Below, in pieces: positions 36,503 to 50,893 of a stretch of 64,000 nucleotides of DNA. The translations under genes and the position numbers were made by a program. Numbering within the stretch: the stretch's first letter is position 1; every line of letters begins with the position of its first letter. Under the pieces are notes generated by a model, which had not been told where the DNA came from, made no database searches, and worked only from the letters and a program-made list of their open reading frames with translations. Source of the DNA: Auanema rhodensis (taxonomy: Eukaryota; Nematoda; Chromadorea; Rhabditida; Rhabditidae); the NCBI GenBank assembly GCA_964057225.1, contig OZ059896.1, forward strand, positions 22,254,501 through 22,318,500, written 5' to 3'.

Positions 36503-36853
36503 TTTTTAAGCTGCGTCGATCTGTGTTATCAGATTTGCGCTAGCTTAAAAATGCACCGAGATATCAACTGATATAAGTTCACACTTATATCCTCGATTTT
36601 CACCCTAAAGAATTAATTTTTTCGTTGAATAACATTGTCCATCGTCTTTGCCTTGAATAAAGGAATCTAAAAACATCTACTTTTTGCTAAATTATTTCGA
36701 AATTTTTCGAAAAAATTTTTGTCAAAATGTTTTTGGAAGCAATGTTGAGTGTACATGGAAACTCAACATACACTAATGCATCATTTTTCAAACGATCATA
36801 ACTAATTTTTGTATTAAGCGTTTCTCAATGTAGTATTGTGCATTCGATGCGGA
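36503..36853 (+). repeat. Recombinant monomer: non-B head, B tail (breakpoint between 56 and 105)
   Basis: G56 (non-B) followed by A105, aataaagg, T196C and A335T (all B). The preceding monomer is E, so gene conversion or crossover within monomer positions 57-104 explains it. Simple back mutation at G56 cannot be excluded. Confidence 0.7.
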
Positions 36854-38608
36854 TTTTTAAGCTGCGTCGATCTGTGTTATCAGATTTGCGCTAGCTTAAA
36901 AATGCACCGAGATATCAACTGATATAAGTTCACACTTATATCCTCGATTTTCACCCTGAAGAATTATTTTTTTCGTTGAATAACACTGTCCATCGTCTTT
37001 GCCTTGAAAAATGGAATCTAAAAACATCTACTTTTTGCTAAATTATTTTGAAATTTTTCGAAAAAATTTTTGTCAAAATGTTTTTGGAAGCAATGTTGAG
37101 TGTACATGGAAACTCAACATACACTAATGCATCATTTTTCAAACGATCATAACTAATTTTTGTATTAAGCGTTTCTCAATGTAGTATAGTGCATTCGATG
37201 CGGATTTTTAAGCTGCGTCGATCTGTGTTATCAGATTTGCGCTAGCTTAAAAATGCACCGAGATATCAACTGATATAAGTTCACACTTATATCCTCGATT
37301 TTCACCCTGAAGAATTAATTTTTTCGTTGAATAACATTGTCCATCGTCTTTGCCTTGAATAAAGGAATCTAAAAACATCTACTTTTTGCTAAATTATTTT
37401 GAAATTTTTCGAAAAAATTTTTGTCAAAATGTTTTTGGAAGCAATGTTGAGTGTACATGGAAACTCAACATACACTAATGCATCATTTTTCAAACGATCA
37501 TAACTAATTTTTGTATTAAGCGTTTTTCAATGTAGTATAGTGCATTCGATGCGCATTTTTAAGCTGCGTCGATCTGTGTTATCAGATTTGCGCTAGCTTG
37601 AAAATGCACCGAGATATCAACTGATATAAGTTCACACTTATATCCTCGATTTTCACCCTGAAGAATTAATTTTTTCGTTGAATAACATTGTCCATCGTCT
37701 TTGCCTTGAAAAATGGAATCTTAAAACATCTACTTTTTGCTAAATTATTTTGAAATTTTTCGAAAAAATTTTTGTCAAAATGTTTTTGGAAGCAATGTTG
37801 AGTGTACATGGAAACTCAACATACACTAATGCATCATTTTTCAAACGATCATAACTAATTTTTGTATTAAGCGTTTCTCAATGTCGTATAGTGCATTCGA
37901 TGCGGATTTTTAAGCTGCGTCGATCTGTGTTATCAGATTTGCGCTAGCTTAAAAATGCACCGAGATATCAACTGATATAAGTTCACACTTATATCCTCGA
38001 TTTTCACCCTGAAGAAAAAATTTTTTCGTTGAATAACATTGTTCATCGTCTTTGCCTTAAAAAAAGGAATCTAAAAACATCTACTTTTTGCTAAATTATT
38101 TTGAAATTTTTCGAAAAAATTTTTGTCAAAATGTTTTTGGAAGCAATGTTGAGTGTACATGGAAACTCAACATACACTAATGCATCATTTTTCAAACGAT
38201 CATAACTAATTTTTGTATTAAGCGTTTCTCAATGTCGTATAGTGCATTCGATGCGGATTTTTAAGCTGCGTCGATCTGTGTTATCAGATTTGCGCTAGCT
38301 TAAAAATGCACCGAGATATCAACTGATATAAGTTCACACTTATATCCTCGATTTTCACCCTGAAGAAAAAATTTTTTCGTTGAATAACATTGTTCATCGT
38401 CTTTGCCTTAAAAAAAGGAATCTAAAAACATCTACTTTTTGCTAAATTATTTTGAAATTTTTCGAAAAAATTTTTGTCAAAATGTTTTTGGAAGCAATGT
38501 TGAGTGTACATGGAAACTCAACATACACTAATGCATCATTTTTCAAACGATCATAACTAATTTTTGTATTAAGCGTTTCTCAATGTAGTATAGTGCATTC
38601 GATGCGGA
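36503..38608 (+). repeat. Higher-order unit B/A/E/C/F/F, copy 3, with recombinant B (2106 bp)
   Basis: Same order and markers as 31238-33343, except that the B monomer has G56 (caccgag), so its first part comes from a non-B copy. Both F copies have ccttaaaaaaagg, whereas in copy 1 only the first does. The C copy has the private change atcttaaaac near 37719. Confidence 0.83.
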
Positions 38609-39310
38609 TTTTTAAGCTGCGTCGATCTGTGTTATCAGATTTGCGCTAGCTTAAAAATGCACCAAGATATCAACTGATATAAGTTCACACTTATATCCTC
38701 GATTTTCACCCTAAAGAATTAATTTTTTCGTTGAATAACATTGTCCATCGTCTTTGCCTTGAATAAAGGAATCTAAAAACATCTACTTTTTGCTAAATTA
38801 TTTCGAAATTTTTCGAAAAAATTTTTGTCAAAATGTTTTTGGAAGCAATGTTGAGTGTACATGGAAACTCAACATACACTAATGCATCATTTTTCAAACG
38901 ATCATAACTAATTTTTGTATTAAGCGTTTCTCAATGTAGTATTGTGCATTCGATGCGGATTTTTAAGCTGCGTCGATCTGTGTTATCAGATTTGCGCTAG
39001 CTTAAAAATGCACCGAGATATCAACTGATATAAGTTCACACTTATATCCTCGATTTTCACCCTGAAGAATTATTTTTTTCGTTGAATAACACTGTCCATC
39101 GTCTTTGCCTTGAAAAATGGAATCTAAAAACATCTACTTTTTGCTAAATTATTTTGAAATTTTTCGAAAAAATTTTTGTCAAAATGTTTTTGGAAGCAAT
39201 GTTGAGTGTACATGGAAACTCAACATACACTAATGCATCATTTTTCAAACGATCATAACTAATTTTTGTATTAAGCGTTTCTCAATGTAGTATAGTGCAT
39301 TCGATGCGGA
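38609..39310 (+). repeat. Truncated higher-order unit B-A
   Basis: B with gtattgtg then A, 2106 bp after the previous B. The E-C-F-F part is missing and the array passes to D' copies. This marks the right edge of the 6-monomer family. Confidence 0.8.
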
Positions 39311-42300
39311 TTTTTAAGCTGCGTCGATCTGTGTTATCAGATTTGCGCTAGCTTAAAAATGCACCGAGATATCAACTGATATAAGTTCACACTTATATCC
39401 TCGATTTTCACCCTGAAGAATTAATTTTTTCGTTGAATAACATTGTCCATCGTCTTTGCCTTGAAAAATGGAATCTAAAAACATCTACTTTTTGCTAAAT
39501 TATTTTGAAATTTTTCGAAAAAATTTTTGTCAAAATGTTTTTGGAAGCAATGTTGAGTGTACATGGAAACTCAACATACACTAATGCATCATTTTTCAAA
39601 CGATCATAACTAATTTTTGTATCAAGCGTTTCTCAATGTAGTATAGTGCATTCGATGCGGATTTTTAAGCTGCGTCGATCTGTGTTATCAGATTTGCGCT
39701 AGCTTAAAAATGCACCGAGATATCAACTGATATAAGTTCACACTTATATCCTCGATTTTCACCCTGAAGAATTAATTTTTTCGTTGAATAACATTGTCCA
39801 TCGTCTTTGCCTTGAAAAATGGAATCTAAAAACATCTACTTTTTGCTAAATTATTTTGAAATTTTTCGAAAAAATTTTTGTCAAAATGTTTTTGGAAGCA
39901 ATGTTGAGTGTACATGGAAACTCAACATACACTAATGCATCATTTTTCAAACGATCATAACTAATTTTTGTATCAAGCGTTTCTCAATGTAGTATAGTGC
40001 ATTCGATGCGGATTTTTAAGCTGCGTCGATCTGTGTTATCAGATTTGCGCTAGCTGAAAAATGCACCGAGATATCAACTGATATAAGTTCACACTTATAT
40101 CCTCGATTTTCACCCTGAAGAATTATTTTTTTCGTTGAATAACACTGTCCATCGTCTTTGCCTTGAAAAATGGAATCTAAAAACATCTACTTTTTGCTAA
40201 ATTATTTTGAAATTTTTCGAAAAAATTTTTGTCAAAATGTTTTTGGAAGCAATGTTGAGTGTACATGGAAACTCAACATACACTAATGCATCATTTTTCA
40301 AACGATCATAACTAATTTTTGTATTAAGCGTTTTTCAATGTAGTATAGTGCATTCGATGCGCATTTTTAAGCTGCGTCGATCTGTGTTATCAGATTTGCG
40401 CTAGCTTGAAAATGCACCGAGATATCAACTGATATAAGTTCACACTTATATCCTCGATTTTCACCCTGAAGAATTAATTTTTTCGTTGAATAACATTGTC
40501 CATCGTCTTTGCCTTGAAAAATGGAATCTAAAAACATCTACTTTTTGCTAAATTATTTTGAAATTTTTCGAAAAAATTTTTGTCAAAATGTTTTTGGAAG
40601 CAATGTTGAGTGTACATGGAAACTCAACATACACTAATGCATCATTTTTCAAACGATCATAACTAATTTTTGTATTAAGCGTTTCTCAATGTAGTATAGT
40701 GCATTCGATGCGGATTTTTAAGCTGCGTCGATCTGTGTTATCAGATTTGCGCTAGCTTAAAAATGCACCGAGATATCAACTGATATAAGTTCACTCTTAT
40801 ATCCTCGATTTTCACCCTGAAGAATTAATTTTTTCGTTGAATAACATTGTCCATCGTCTTTGCCTTGAAAAATGGAATCTAAAAACATCTACTTTTTGCT
40901 AAATTATTTTGAAATTTTTCGAAAAAATTTTTGTCAAAATGTTTTTGGAAGCAATGTTGAGTGTACATGGAAACTCAACATACACTAATGCATCATTTTT
41001 CAAACGATCATAACTAATTTTTGTATTAAGCGTTTCTCAATGTAGTATAGTGCATTCGATGCGGATTTTTAAGCTGCGTCGATCTGTGTTATCAGATTTG
41101 CGCTAGCTTAAAAATGCACCGAGATATCAACTGATATAAGTTCACACTTATATCCTCGATTTTCACCCTGAAGAATTAATTTTTTCGTTGAATAACATTG
41201 TCCATCGTCTTTGCCTTGAAAAATGGAATCTAAAAACATCTACTTTTTGCTAAATTATTTTGAAATTTTTCGAAAAAATTTTTGTCAAAATGTTTTTGGA
41301 AGCAATGTTGAGTGTACATGGAAACTCAACATACACTAATGCATCATTTTTCAAACGATCATAACTAATTTTTGTATTAAGCGTTTCTCAATGTAGTATA
41401 GTGCATTCGATGCGGATTTTTAAGCTGCGTCGATCTGTGTTATCAGATTTGCGCTAGCTTAAAAATGCACCGAGATATCAACTGATATAAGTTCACTCTT
41501 ATATCCTCGATTTTCACCCTGAAGAATTAATTTTTTCGTTGAATAACATTGTCCATCGTCTTTGCCTTGAAAAATGGAATCTAAAAACATCTACTTTTCG
41601 CTAAATTATTTTGAAATTTTTCGAAAAAATTTTTGTCAAAATGTTTTTGGAAGCAATGTTGAGTGTACATGGAAACTCAACATACACTAATGCATCATTT
41701 TTCAAACGATCATAACTAATTTTTGTATTAAGCGTTTCTCAATGTAGTATAGTGCATTCGATGCGGATTTTTAAGCTGCGTCGATCTGTGTTATCAGATT
41801 TGCGCTAGCTGAAAAATGCACCGAGATATCAACTGATATAAGTTCACACTTATATCCTCGATTTTCACCCTGAAGAATTATTTTTTTCGTTGAATAACAC
41901 TGTCCATCGTCTTTGCCTTGAAAAATGGAATCTAAAAACATCTACTTTTCGCTAAATTATTTTGAAATTTTTCGAAAAAATTTTTGTCAAAATGTTTTTG
42001 GAAGCAATGTTGAGTGTACATGGAAACTCAACATACACTAATGCATCATTTTTCAAACGATCATAACTAATTTTTGTATTAAGCGTTTCTCAATGTAGTA
42101 TAGTGCATTCGATGCGGATTTTTAAGCTGCGTCGATCTGTGTTATCAGATTTGCGCTAGCTTAAAAATGCACCGAGATATCAACTGATATAAGTTCACTC
42201 TTATATCCTCGATTTTCACCCTGAAGAATTAATTTTTTCGTTGAATAACATTGTCCATCGTCTTTGCCTTGAAAAATGGAATCTAAAAACATCTACTTTT

Positions 42301-45300
42301 CGCTAAATTATTTTGAAATTTTTCGAAAAAATTTTTGTCAAAATGTTTTTGGAAGCAATGTTGAGTGTACATGGAAACTCAACATACACTAATGCATCAT
42401 TTTTCAAACGATCATAACTAATTTTTGTATTAAGCGTTTCTCAATGTAGTATAGTGCATTCGATGCGGATTTTTAAGCTGCGTCGATCTGTGTTATCAGA
42501 TTTGCGCTAGCTGAAAAATGCACCGAGATATCAACTGATATAAGTTCACACTTATATCCTCGATTTTCACCCTGAAGAATTATTTTTTTCGTTGAATAAC
42601 ACTGTCCATCGTCTTTGCCTTGAAAAATGGAATCTAAAAACATCTACTTTTTGCTAAATTATTTTGAAATTTTTCGAAAAAATTTTTGTCAAAATGTTTT
42701 TGGAAGCAATGTTGAGTGTACATGGAAACTCAACATACACTAATGCATCATTTTTCAAACGATCATAACTAATTTTTGTATTAAGCGTTTTTCAATGTAG
42801 TATAGTGCATTCGATGCGCATTTTTAAGCTGCGTCGATCTGTGTTATCAGATTTGCGCTAGCTTGAAAATGCACCGAGATATCAACTGATATAAGTTCAC
42901 ACTTATATCCTCGATTTTCACCCTGAAGAATTAATTTTTTCGTTGAATAACATTGTCCATCGTCTTTGCCTTGAAAAATGGAATCTAAAAACATCTACTT
43001 TTTGCTAAATTATTTTGAAATTTTTCGAAAAAATTTTTGTCAAAATGTTTTTGGAAGCAATGTTGAGTGTACATGGAAACTCAACATACACTAATGCATC
43101 ATTTTTCAAACGATCATAACTAATTTTTGTATTAAGCGTTTCTCAATGTAGTATAGTGCATTCGATGCGGATTTTTAAGCTGCGTCGATCTGTGTTATCA
43201 GATTTGCGCTAGCTTAAAAATGCACCGAGATATCAACTGATATAAGTTCACTCTTATATCCTCGATTTTCACCCTGAAGAATTAATTTTTTCGTTGAATA
43301 ACATTGTCCATCGTCTTTGCCTTGAAAAATGGAATCTAAAAACATCTACTTTTTGCTAAATTAATTTGAAATTTTTCGAAAAAATTTTTGTCAAAATGTT
43401 TTTGGAAGCAATGTTGAGTGTACATGGAAACTCAACATACACTAATGCATCATTTTTCAAACGATCATAACTAATTTTTGTATTAAGCGTTTCTCAATGT
43501 AGTATAGTGCATTCGATGCGGATTTTTAAGCTGCGTCGATCTGTGTTATCAGATTTGCGCTAGCTTAAAAATGCACCGAGATATCAACTGATATAAGTTC
43601 ACTCTTATATCCTCGATTTTCACCCTGAAGAATTAATTTTTTCGTTGAATAACATTGTCCATCGTCTTTGCCTTGAAAAATGGAATCTAAAAACATCTAC
43701 TTTTTGCTAAATTATTTTGAAATTTTTCGAAAAAATTTTTGTCAAAATGTTTTTGGAAGCAATGTTGAGTGTACATGGAAACTCAACATACACTAATGCA
43801 TCATTTTTCAAACGATCATAACTAATTTTTGTATTAAGCGTTTTTCAATGTAGTATAGTGCATTCGATGCGCATTTTTAAGCTGCGTCGATCTGTGTTAT
43901 CAGATTTGCGCTAGCTTGAAAATGCACCGAGATATCAACTGATATAAGTTCACACTTATATCCTCGATTTTCACCCTGAAGAATTAATTTTTTCGTTGAA
44001 TAACATTGTCCATCGTCTTTGCCTTGAAAAATGGAATCTAAAAACATCTACTTTTTGCTAAATTATTTTGAAATTTTTCGAAAAAATTTTTGTCAAAATG
44101 TTTTTGGAAGCAATGTTGAGTGTACATGGAAACTCAACATACACTAATGCATCATTTTTCTAACGATCATAACTAATTTTTGTATTAAGCGTTTTTCAAT
44201 GTAGTATAGTGCATTCGATGCGGATTTTTAAGCTGCGTCGATCTGTGTTATCAGATTTGCGCTAGCTTAAAAATGCACCAAGATATCAACTGATATAAGT
44301 TCACACTTATATCCTCGATTTTCACCCTAAAGAATTAATTTTTTCGTTGAATAACATTGTCCATCGTCTTTGCCTTGAATAAAGGAATCTAAAAACATCT
44401 ACTTTTTGCTAAATTATTTCGAAATTTTTCGAAAAAATTTTTGTCAAAATGTTTTTGGAAGCAATGTTGAGTGTACATGGAAACTCAACATACACTAATG
44501 CATCATTTTTCAAACGATCATAACTAATTTTTGTATTAAGCGTTTCTCAATGTAGTATAGTGCATTCGATGCGGATTTTTAAGCTGCGTCGATCTGTGTT
44601 ATCAGATTTGCGCTAGCTTGAAAATGCACCGAGATATCAACTAATATAAGTTCACTCTTATATCCTCGATTTTCACCCTGAAGAATTAATTTTTTCGTTG
44701 AATAACATTGTCCATCGTCTTTGCCTTGAAAAATGGAATCTAAAAACATCTACTTTTTGCTAAATTATTTTGAAATTTTTCGAAAAAATTTTTGTCAAAA
44801 TGTTTTTGGAAGCAATGTTGAGTGTACATGGAAACTCAACATACACTAATGCATCATTTTTCAAACGATCATAACTAATTTTTGTATTAAGCGTTTCTCA
44901 ATGTAGTATAGTGCATTCGATGCGGATTTTTAAGCTGCGTCGATCTGTGTTATCAGATTTGCGCTAGCTTAAAAATGCACCGAGATATCAACTGATATAA
45001 GTTCACACTTATATCCTCGATTTTCACCCTGAAGAATTATTTTTTTCGTTGAATAACACTGTCCATCGTCTTTGCCTTGAAAAATGGAATCTAAAAACAT
45101 CTACTTTTTGCTAAATTATTTTGAAATTTTTCGAAACAATTTTTGTCAAAATGTTTTTGGAAGCAATGTTGAGTGTACATGGAAACTCAACATACACTAA
45201 TGCATCATTTTTCAAACGATCATAACTAATTTTTGTATTAAGCGTTTCTCAATGTAGTATAGTGCATTCGATGCGGATTTTTAAGCTGCGTCGATCTGTG

Positions 45301-47383
45301 TTATCAGATTTGCGCTAGCTTAAAAATGCACCGAGATATCAACTGATATAAGTTCACTCTTATATCCTCGATTTTCACCCTGAAGAATTAATTTTTTCGT
45401 TGAATAACATTGTCCATCGTCTTTGCCTTGAAAAATGGAATCTAAAAACATCTACTTTTTGCTAAATTATTTTGAAATTTTTCGAAAAAATTTTTGTCAA
45501 AATGTTTTTGGAAGCAATGTTGAGTGTACATGGAAACTCAACATACACTAATGCATCATTTTTCAAACGATCATAACTAATTTTTGTATTAAGCGTTTCT
45601 CAATGTAGTATAGTGCATTCGATGCGGATTTTTAAGCTGCGTCGATCTGTGTTATCAGATTTGCGCTAGCTGAAAAATGCACCGAGATATCAACTGATAT
45701 AAGTTCACACTTATATCCTCGATTTTCACCCTGAAGAATTATTTTTTTCGTTGAATAACACTGTCCATCGTCTTTGCCTTGAAAAATGGAATCTAAAAAC
45801 ATCTACTTTTTGCTAAATTATTTTGAAATTTTTCGAAAAAATTTTTGTCAAAATGTTTTTGGAAGCAATGTTGAGTGTACATGGAAACTCAACATACACT
45901 AATGCATCATTTTTCAAACGATCATAACTAATTTTTGTATTAAGCGTTTTTCAATGTAGTATAGTGCATTCGATGCGCATTTTTAAGCTGCGTCGATCTG
46001 TGTTATCAGATTTGCGCTAGCTTGAAAATGCACCGAGATATCAACTGATATAAGTTCACACTTATATCCTCGATTTTCACCCTGAAGAATTAATTTTTTC
46101 GTTGAATAACATTGTCCATCGTCTTTGCCTTGAAAAATGGAATCTAAAAACATCTACTTTTTGCTAAATTATTTTGAAATTTTTCGAAAAAATTTTTGTC
46201 AAAATGTTTTTGGAAGCAATGTTGAGTGTACATGGAAACTCAACATACACTAATGCATCATTTTTCAAACGATCATAACTAATTTTTGTATTAAGCGTTT
46301 TTCAATGTAGTATAGTGCATTCGATGCGGATTTTTAAGCTGCGTCGATCTGTGTTATCAGATTTGCGCTAGCTTAAAAATGCACCAAGATATCAACTGAT
46401 ATAAGTGCACACTTATATCCTCGATTTTCACCCTAAAGAATTAATTTTTTCGTTGAATAACATTGTCCATCGTCTTTGCCTTGAATAAAGGAATCTAAAA
46501 ACATCTACTTTTTGCTAAATTATTTCGAAATTTTTCGAAAAAATTTTTGTCAAAATGTTTTTGGAAGCAATGTTGAGTGTACATGGAAACTCAACATACA
46601 CTAATGCATCATTTTTCAAACGATCATAACTAATTTTTGTATTAAGCGTTTCTCAATGTAGTATAGTGCATTCGATGCGGATTTTTAAGCTGCGTCGATC
46701 TGTGTTATCAGATTTGCGCTAGCTTAAAAATGCACCGAGATATCAACTAATATAAGTTCACTCTTATATCCTCGATTTTCACCCTGAAGAATTAATTTTT
46801 TCGTTGAATAACATTGTCCATCGTCTTTGCCTTGAAAAATGGAATCTAAAAACATCTACTTTTTGCTAAATTATTTTGAAATTTTTCGAAAAAATTTTTG
46901 TCAAAATGTTTTTGGAAGCAATGTTGAGTGTACATGGAAACTCAACATACACTAATGCATCATTTTTCAAACGATCATAACTAATTTTTGTATTAAGCGT
47001 TTCTCAATGTAGTATAGTGCATTCGATGCGGATTTTTAAGCTGCGTCGATCTGTGTTATCAGATTTGCGCTAGCTTAAAAATGCACCGAGATATCAACTG
47101 ATATAAGTTCACACTTATATCCTCGATTTTCACCCTGAAGAATTATTTTTTTCGTTGAATAACACTGTCCATCGTCTTTGCCTTGAAAAATGGAATCTAA
47201 AAACATCTACTTTTTGCTAAATTATTTTGAAATTTTTCGAAACAATTTTTGTCAAAATGTTTTTGGAAGCAATGTTGAGTGTACATGGAAACTCAACATA
47301 CACTAATGCATCATTTTTCAAACGATCATAACTAATTTTTGTATTAAGCGTTTTTCAATGTAGTATAGTGCATTCGATGCGGA
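39311..47383 (+). repeat. A'/C/D/B mixed block (23 monomers)
   Basis: Order: D' D' A' C D D' D A' D A' C D D C B D A D A' C B D A. The D' pair carries T313C. Three successive copies (41417, 41768, 42119) share cttttcgctaa across D, A' and D types, a tract that crosses subfamily borders. C-B-D-A recurs at 43874 and 45980, 2106 bp apart, with D showing caactaatat (G68A) and A showing cgaaacaattt both times. Confidence 0.8.
43874..45979 (+). repeat. Six-monomer unit C-B-D-A-D-A', followed by a partial second copy
   Basis: 2106 bp. The next copy, 45980-47383, repeats C-B-D-A with the same two rare markers (G68A in D at 44576 and 46682; cgaaacaattt in A at 44927 and 47033). The first D also has A45G, the second does not. 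The second copy stops where subfamily H begins. Confidence 0.82.
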
Positions 47384-50300
47384 TTTTTAAGCTGCGTCGA
47401 TCTCTGTTATCAGATTTGCGCTAGCTTAAAAATGCACCGAGATATCAACTGATATAAGTTCACACTTATATCCTCGATTTTCACCCTGAAGAATTAATTT
47501 TTTCGTTGAATAACATTGTCCATCGTCTTTGCCTTGAAAACTGGAATCTAAAAACATCTACTTTTAGCTAAATTATTTTGAAATTTTTCGAAAAAATTTT
47601 TGTCAAAATGTTTTTGGAAGCAATGTTGAGTGTACATGGAAACTCAACATACACTAATGCATCATTTTTCAAACGATCATAACTAATTTTTGTATTAAGC
47701 GTTTTTCAATGTAGTATAGTGCATTCGATGCGGATTTTTAAGCTGCGTCGATCTGTGTTATCAGATTTGCGCTAGCTTAAAAATGCACCGAGATATCAAC
47801 TGATATAAGTTCACTCTTATGTCCTCGATTTTCACCCTGAAGAATTAATTTTTTCGTTGAATAACATTGTCCATCGTCTTTGCCTTTAAAAATGGAATCT
47901 AAAAACATCTACTTTTTGCTAAATTATTTTGAAATTTTTCGAAAAAATTTTTGTCAAAATGTTTTTGGAAGCAATGTTGAGTGTACATGGAAACTCAACA
48001 TACACTAATGCATCATTTTTCAAACGATCATAACTAATTTTTGTATTAAGCGTTTTTCAATGTAGTATAGTGCATTCGATGCGGATTTTTAAGCTGCGTC
48101 GATCTCTGTTATCAGATTTGCGCTAGCTTAAAAATGCACCGAGATATCAACTGATATAAGTTCACACTTATATCCTCGATTTTCACCCTGAAGAATTAAT
48201 TTTTTCGTTGAATAACATTGTCCATCGTCTTTGCCTTGAAAACTGGAATCTAAAAACATCTACTTTTAGCTAAATTATTTTGAAATTTTTCGAAAAAATT
48301 TTTGTCAAAATGTTTTTGGAAGCAATGTTGAGTGTACATGGAAACTCAACATACACTAATGCATCATTTTTCAAACGATCATAACTAATTTTTGTATTAA
48401 GCGTTTTTCAATGTAGTATAGTGCATTCGATGCCGATTTTTAAGCTGCGTCGATCTGTGTTATCAGATTTGCGCTAGCTTAAAAATGCACCGAGATATCA
48501 ACTGATATAAGTTCACTCTTATATCCTCGATTTTCACCCTGAAGAATTAATTTTTTCGTTGAATAACATTGTCCATCGTCTTTGCCTTGAAAACTGGAAT
48601 CTAAAAACATCTACTTTTAGCTAAATTATTTTGAAATTTTTCGAAAAAATTTTTGTCAAAATGTTTTTGGAAGCAATGTTGAGTGTACATGGAAACTCAA
48701 CATACACTAATGCATCATTTTTCAAACGATCATAACTAATTTTTGTATTAAGCGTTTTTCAATGTAGTATAGTGCATTCGATGCGGATTTTTAAGCTGCG
48801 TCGATCTGTGTTATCAGATTTGCGCTAGCTTAAAAATGCACCGAGATATCAACTAATATAAGTTCACTCTTATATCCTCGATTTTCACCCTGAAGAATTA
48901 ATTTTTTCGTTGAATAACATTGTCCATCGTCTTTGCCTTGAAAAATGGAATCTAAAAACATCTACTTTTTGTTAAATTATTTTGAAATTTTTCGAAAAAA
49001 TTTTTGTCAAAATGTTTTTGGAAGCAATGTTGAGTGTACATGGAAACTCAACATACACTAATGCATCATTTTTCAAACGATCATAACTAATTTTTGTATT
49101 AAGCGTTTTTCAATGTAGTATAGTGCATTCGATGCGGATTTTTAAGCTGCGTCGATCTGTGTTATCAGATTTGCGCTAGCTTAAAAATGCACCGAGATAT
49201 CAACTGATATAAGTTCACACTTATATCCTCGATTTTCACCCTGAAGAATTATTTTTTTCGTTGAATAACACTGTCCATCGTCTTTGCCTTGAAAAATGGA
49301 ATCTAAAAACATCTACTTTTTGCTAAATTATTTTGAAATTTTTCGAAAAAATTTTTGTCAAAATGTTTTTGGAAGCAATGTTGAGTGTACATGGAAACTC
49401 AACATACACTAATGCATCATTTTTCAAACGATCATAACTAATTTTTGTATTAAGCGTTTTTCAATGTAGTATAGTGCATTCGATGCGGATTTTTAAGCTG
49501 CGTCGATCTGTGTTATCAGATTTGCGCTAGCTTAAAAATGCACCGAGATATCAACTGATATAAGTTCACTCTTATATCCTCGATTTTCACCCTGAAGAAT
49601 TAATTTTTTCGTTGAATAACATTGTTCATCGTCTTTGCCTTGAAAAATGGAATCTAAAAACATCTACTTTTTGCTAAATTATTTTGAAATTTTTCGAAAA
49701 AATTTTTGTCAAAATGTTTTTGGAAGCAATGTTGAGTGTACATGGAAACTCAACATACACTAATGCATCATTTTTCAAACGATCATAACTAATTTTTGTA
49801 TTAAGCGTTTTTCAATGTAGTATAGTGCATTCGATGCGGATTTTTAAGCTGCGTCGATCTGTGTTATCAGATTTGCGCTAGCTTAAAAATGCACCGAGAT
49901 ATCAACTGATATAAGTTCACTCTTATATCCTCGATTTTCACCCTGAAGAATTAATTTTTTCGTTGAATAACATTGTTCATCGTCTTTGCCTTGAAAAATG
50001 GAATCTAAAAACATCTACTTTTTGCTAAATTATTTTGAAATTTTTCGAAAAAATTTTTGTCAAAATGTTTTTGGAAGCAATGTTGAGTGTACATGGAAAC
50101 TCAACATACACTAATGCATCATTTTTCAAACGATCATAACTAATTTTTGTATTAAGCGTTTCTCAATGTAGTATAGTGCATTCGATGCGGATTTTTAAGC
50201 TGCGTCGATCTGTGTTATCAGATTTGCGCTAGCTTAAAAATGCACCAAGATATCAACTGATATAAGTTCACACTTATATCCTCGATTTTCACCCTAAAGA

Positions 50301-50542
50301 ATTAATTTTTTCGTTGAATAACATTGTCCATCGTCTTTGCCTTAAATAAAGGAATCTAAAAACATCTACTTTTTGCTAAATTATTTCGAAATTTTTCGAA
50401 AAAATTTTTGTCAAAATGTTTTTGGAAGCAATGTTGAGTGTACATGGAAACTCAACATACACTAATGCATCATTTTTCAAACGATCATAACTAATTTTTG
50501 TATTAAGCGTTTCTCAATGTAGTATAGTGCATTCGATGCGGA

Positions 50543-50893
50543 TTTTTAAGCTGCGTCGATCTGTGTTATCAGATTTGCGCTAGCTTAAAAATGCACCGAG
50601 ATATCAACTGATATAAGTTCACTCTTATATCCTCGATTTTCACCCTAAAGAATTAATTTTTTCGTTGAATAACATTGTCCATCGTCTTTGCCTTAAATAA
50701 AGGAATCTAAAAACATCTACTTTTTGCTAAATTATTTCGAAATTTTTCGAAAAAATTTTTGTCAAAATGTTTTTGGAAGCAATGTTGAGTGTACATGGAA
50801 ACTCAACATACACTAATGCATCATTTTTCAAACGATCATAACTAATTTTTGTATTAAGCTTTTCTCAATGTAGTATAGTGCATTCGATGCGGA
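50543..50893 (+). repeat. Recombinant monomer: D head, B tail (breakpoint between 81 and 105)
   Basis: G56 and A81T (D markers) followed by A105, ccttaaataaagg and T196C (B markers). The preceding monomer (50192) is a B with the same rare ccttaaataaagg, so the tail was copied from its immediate neighbour. It also has the private change aagcttttctc near 50859. Confidence 0.8.
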
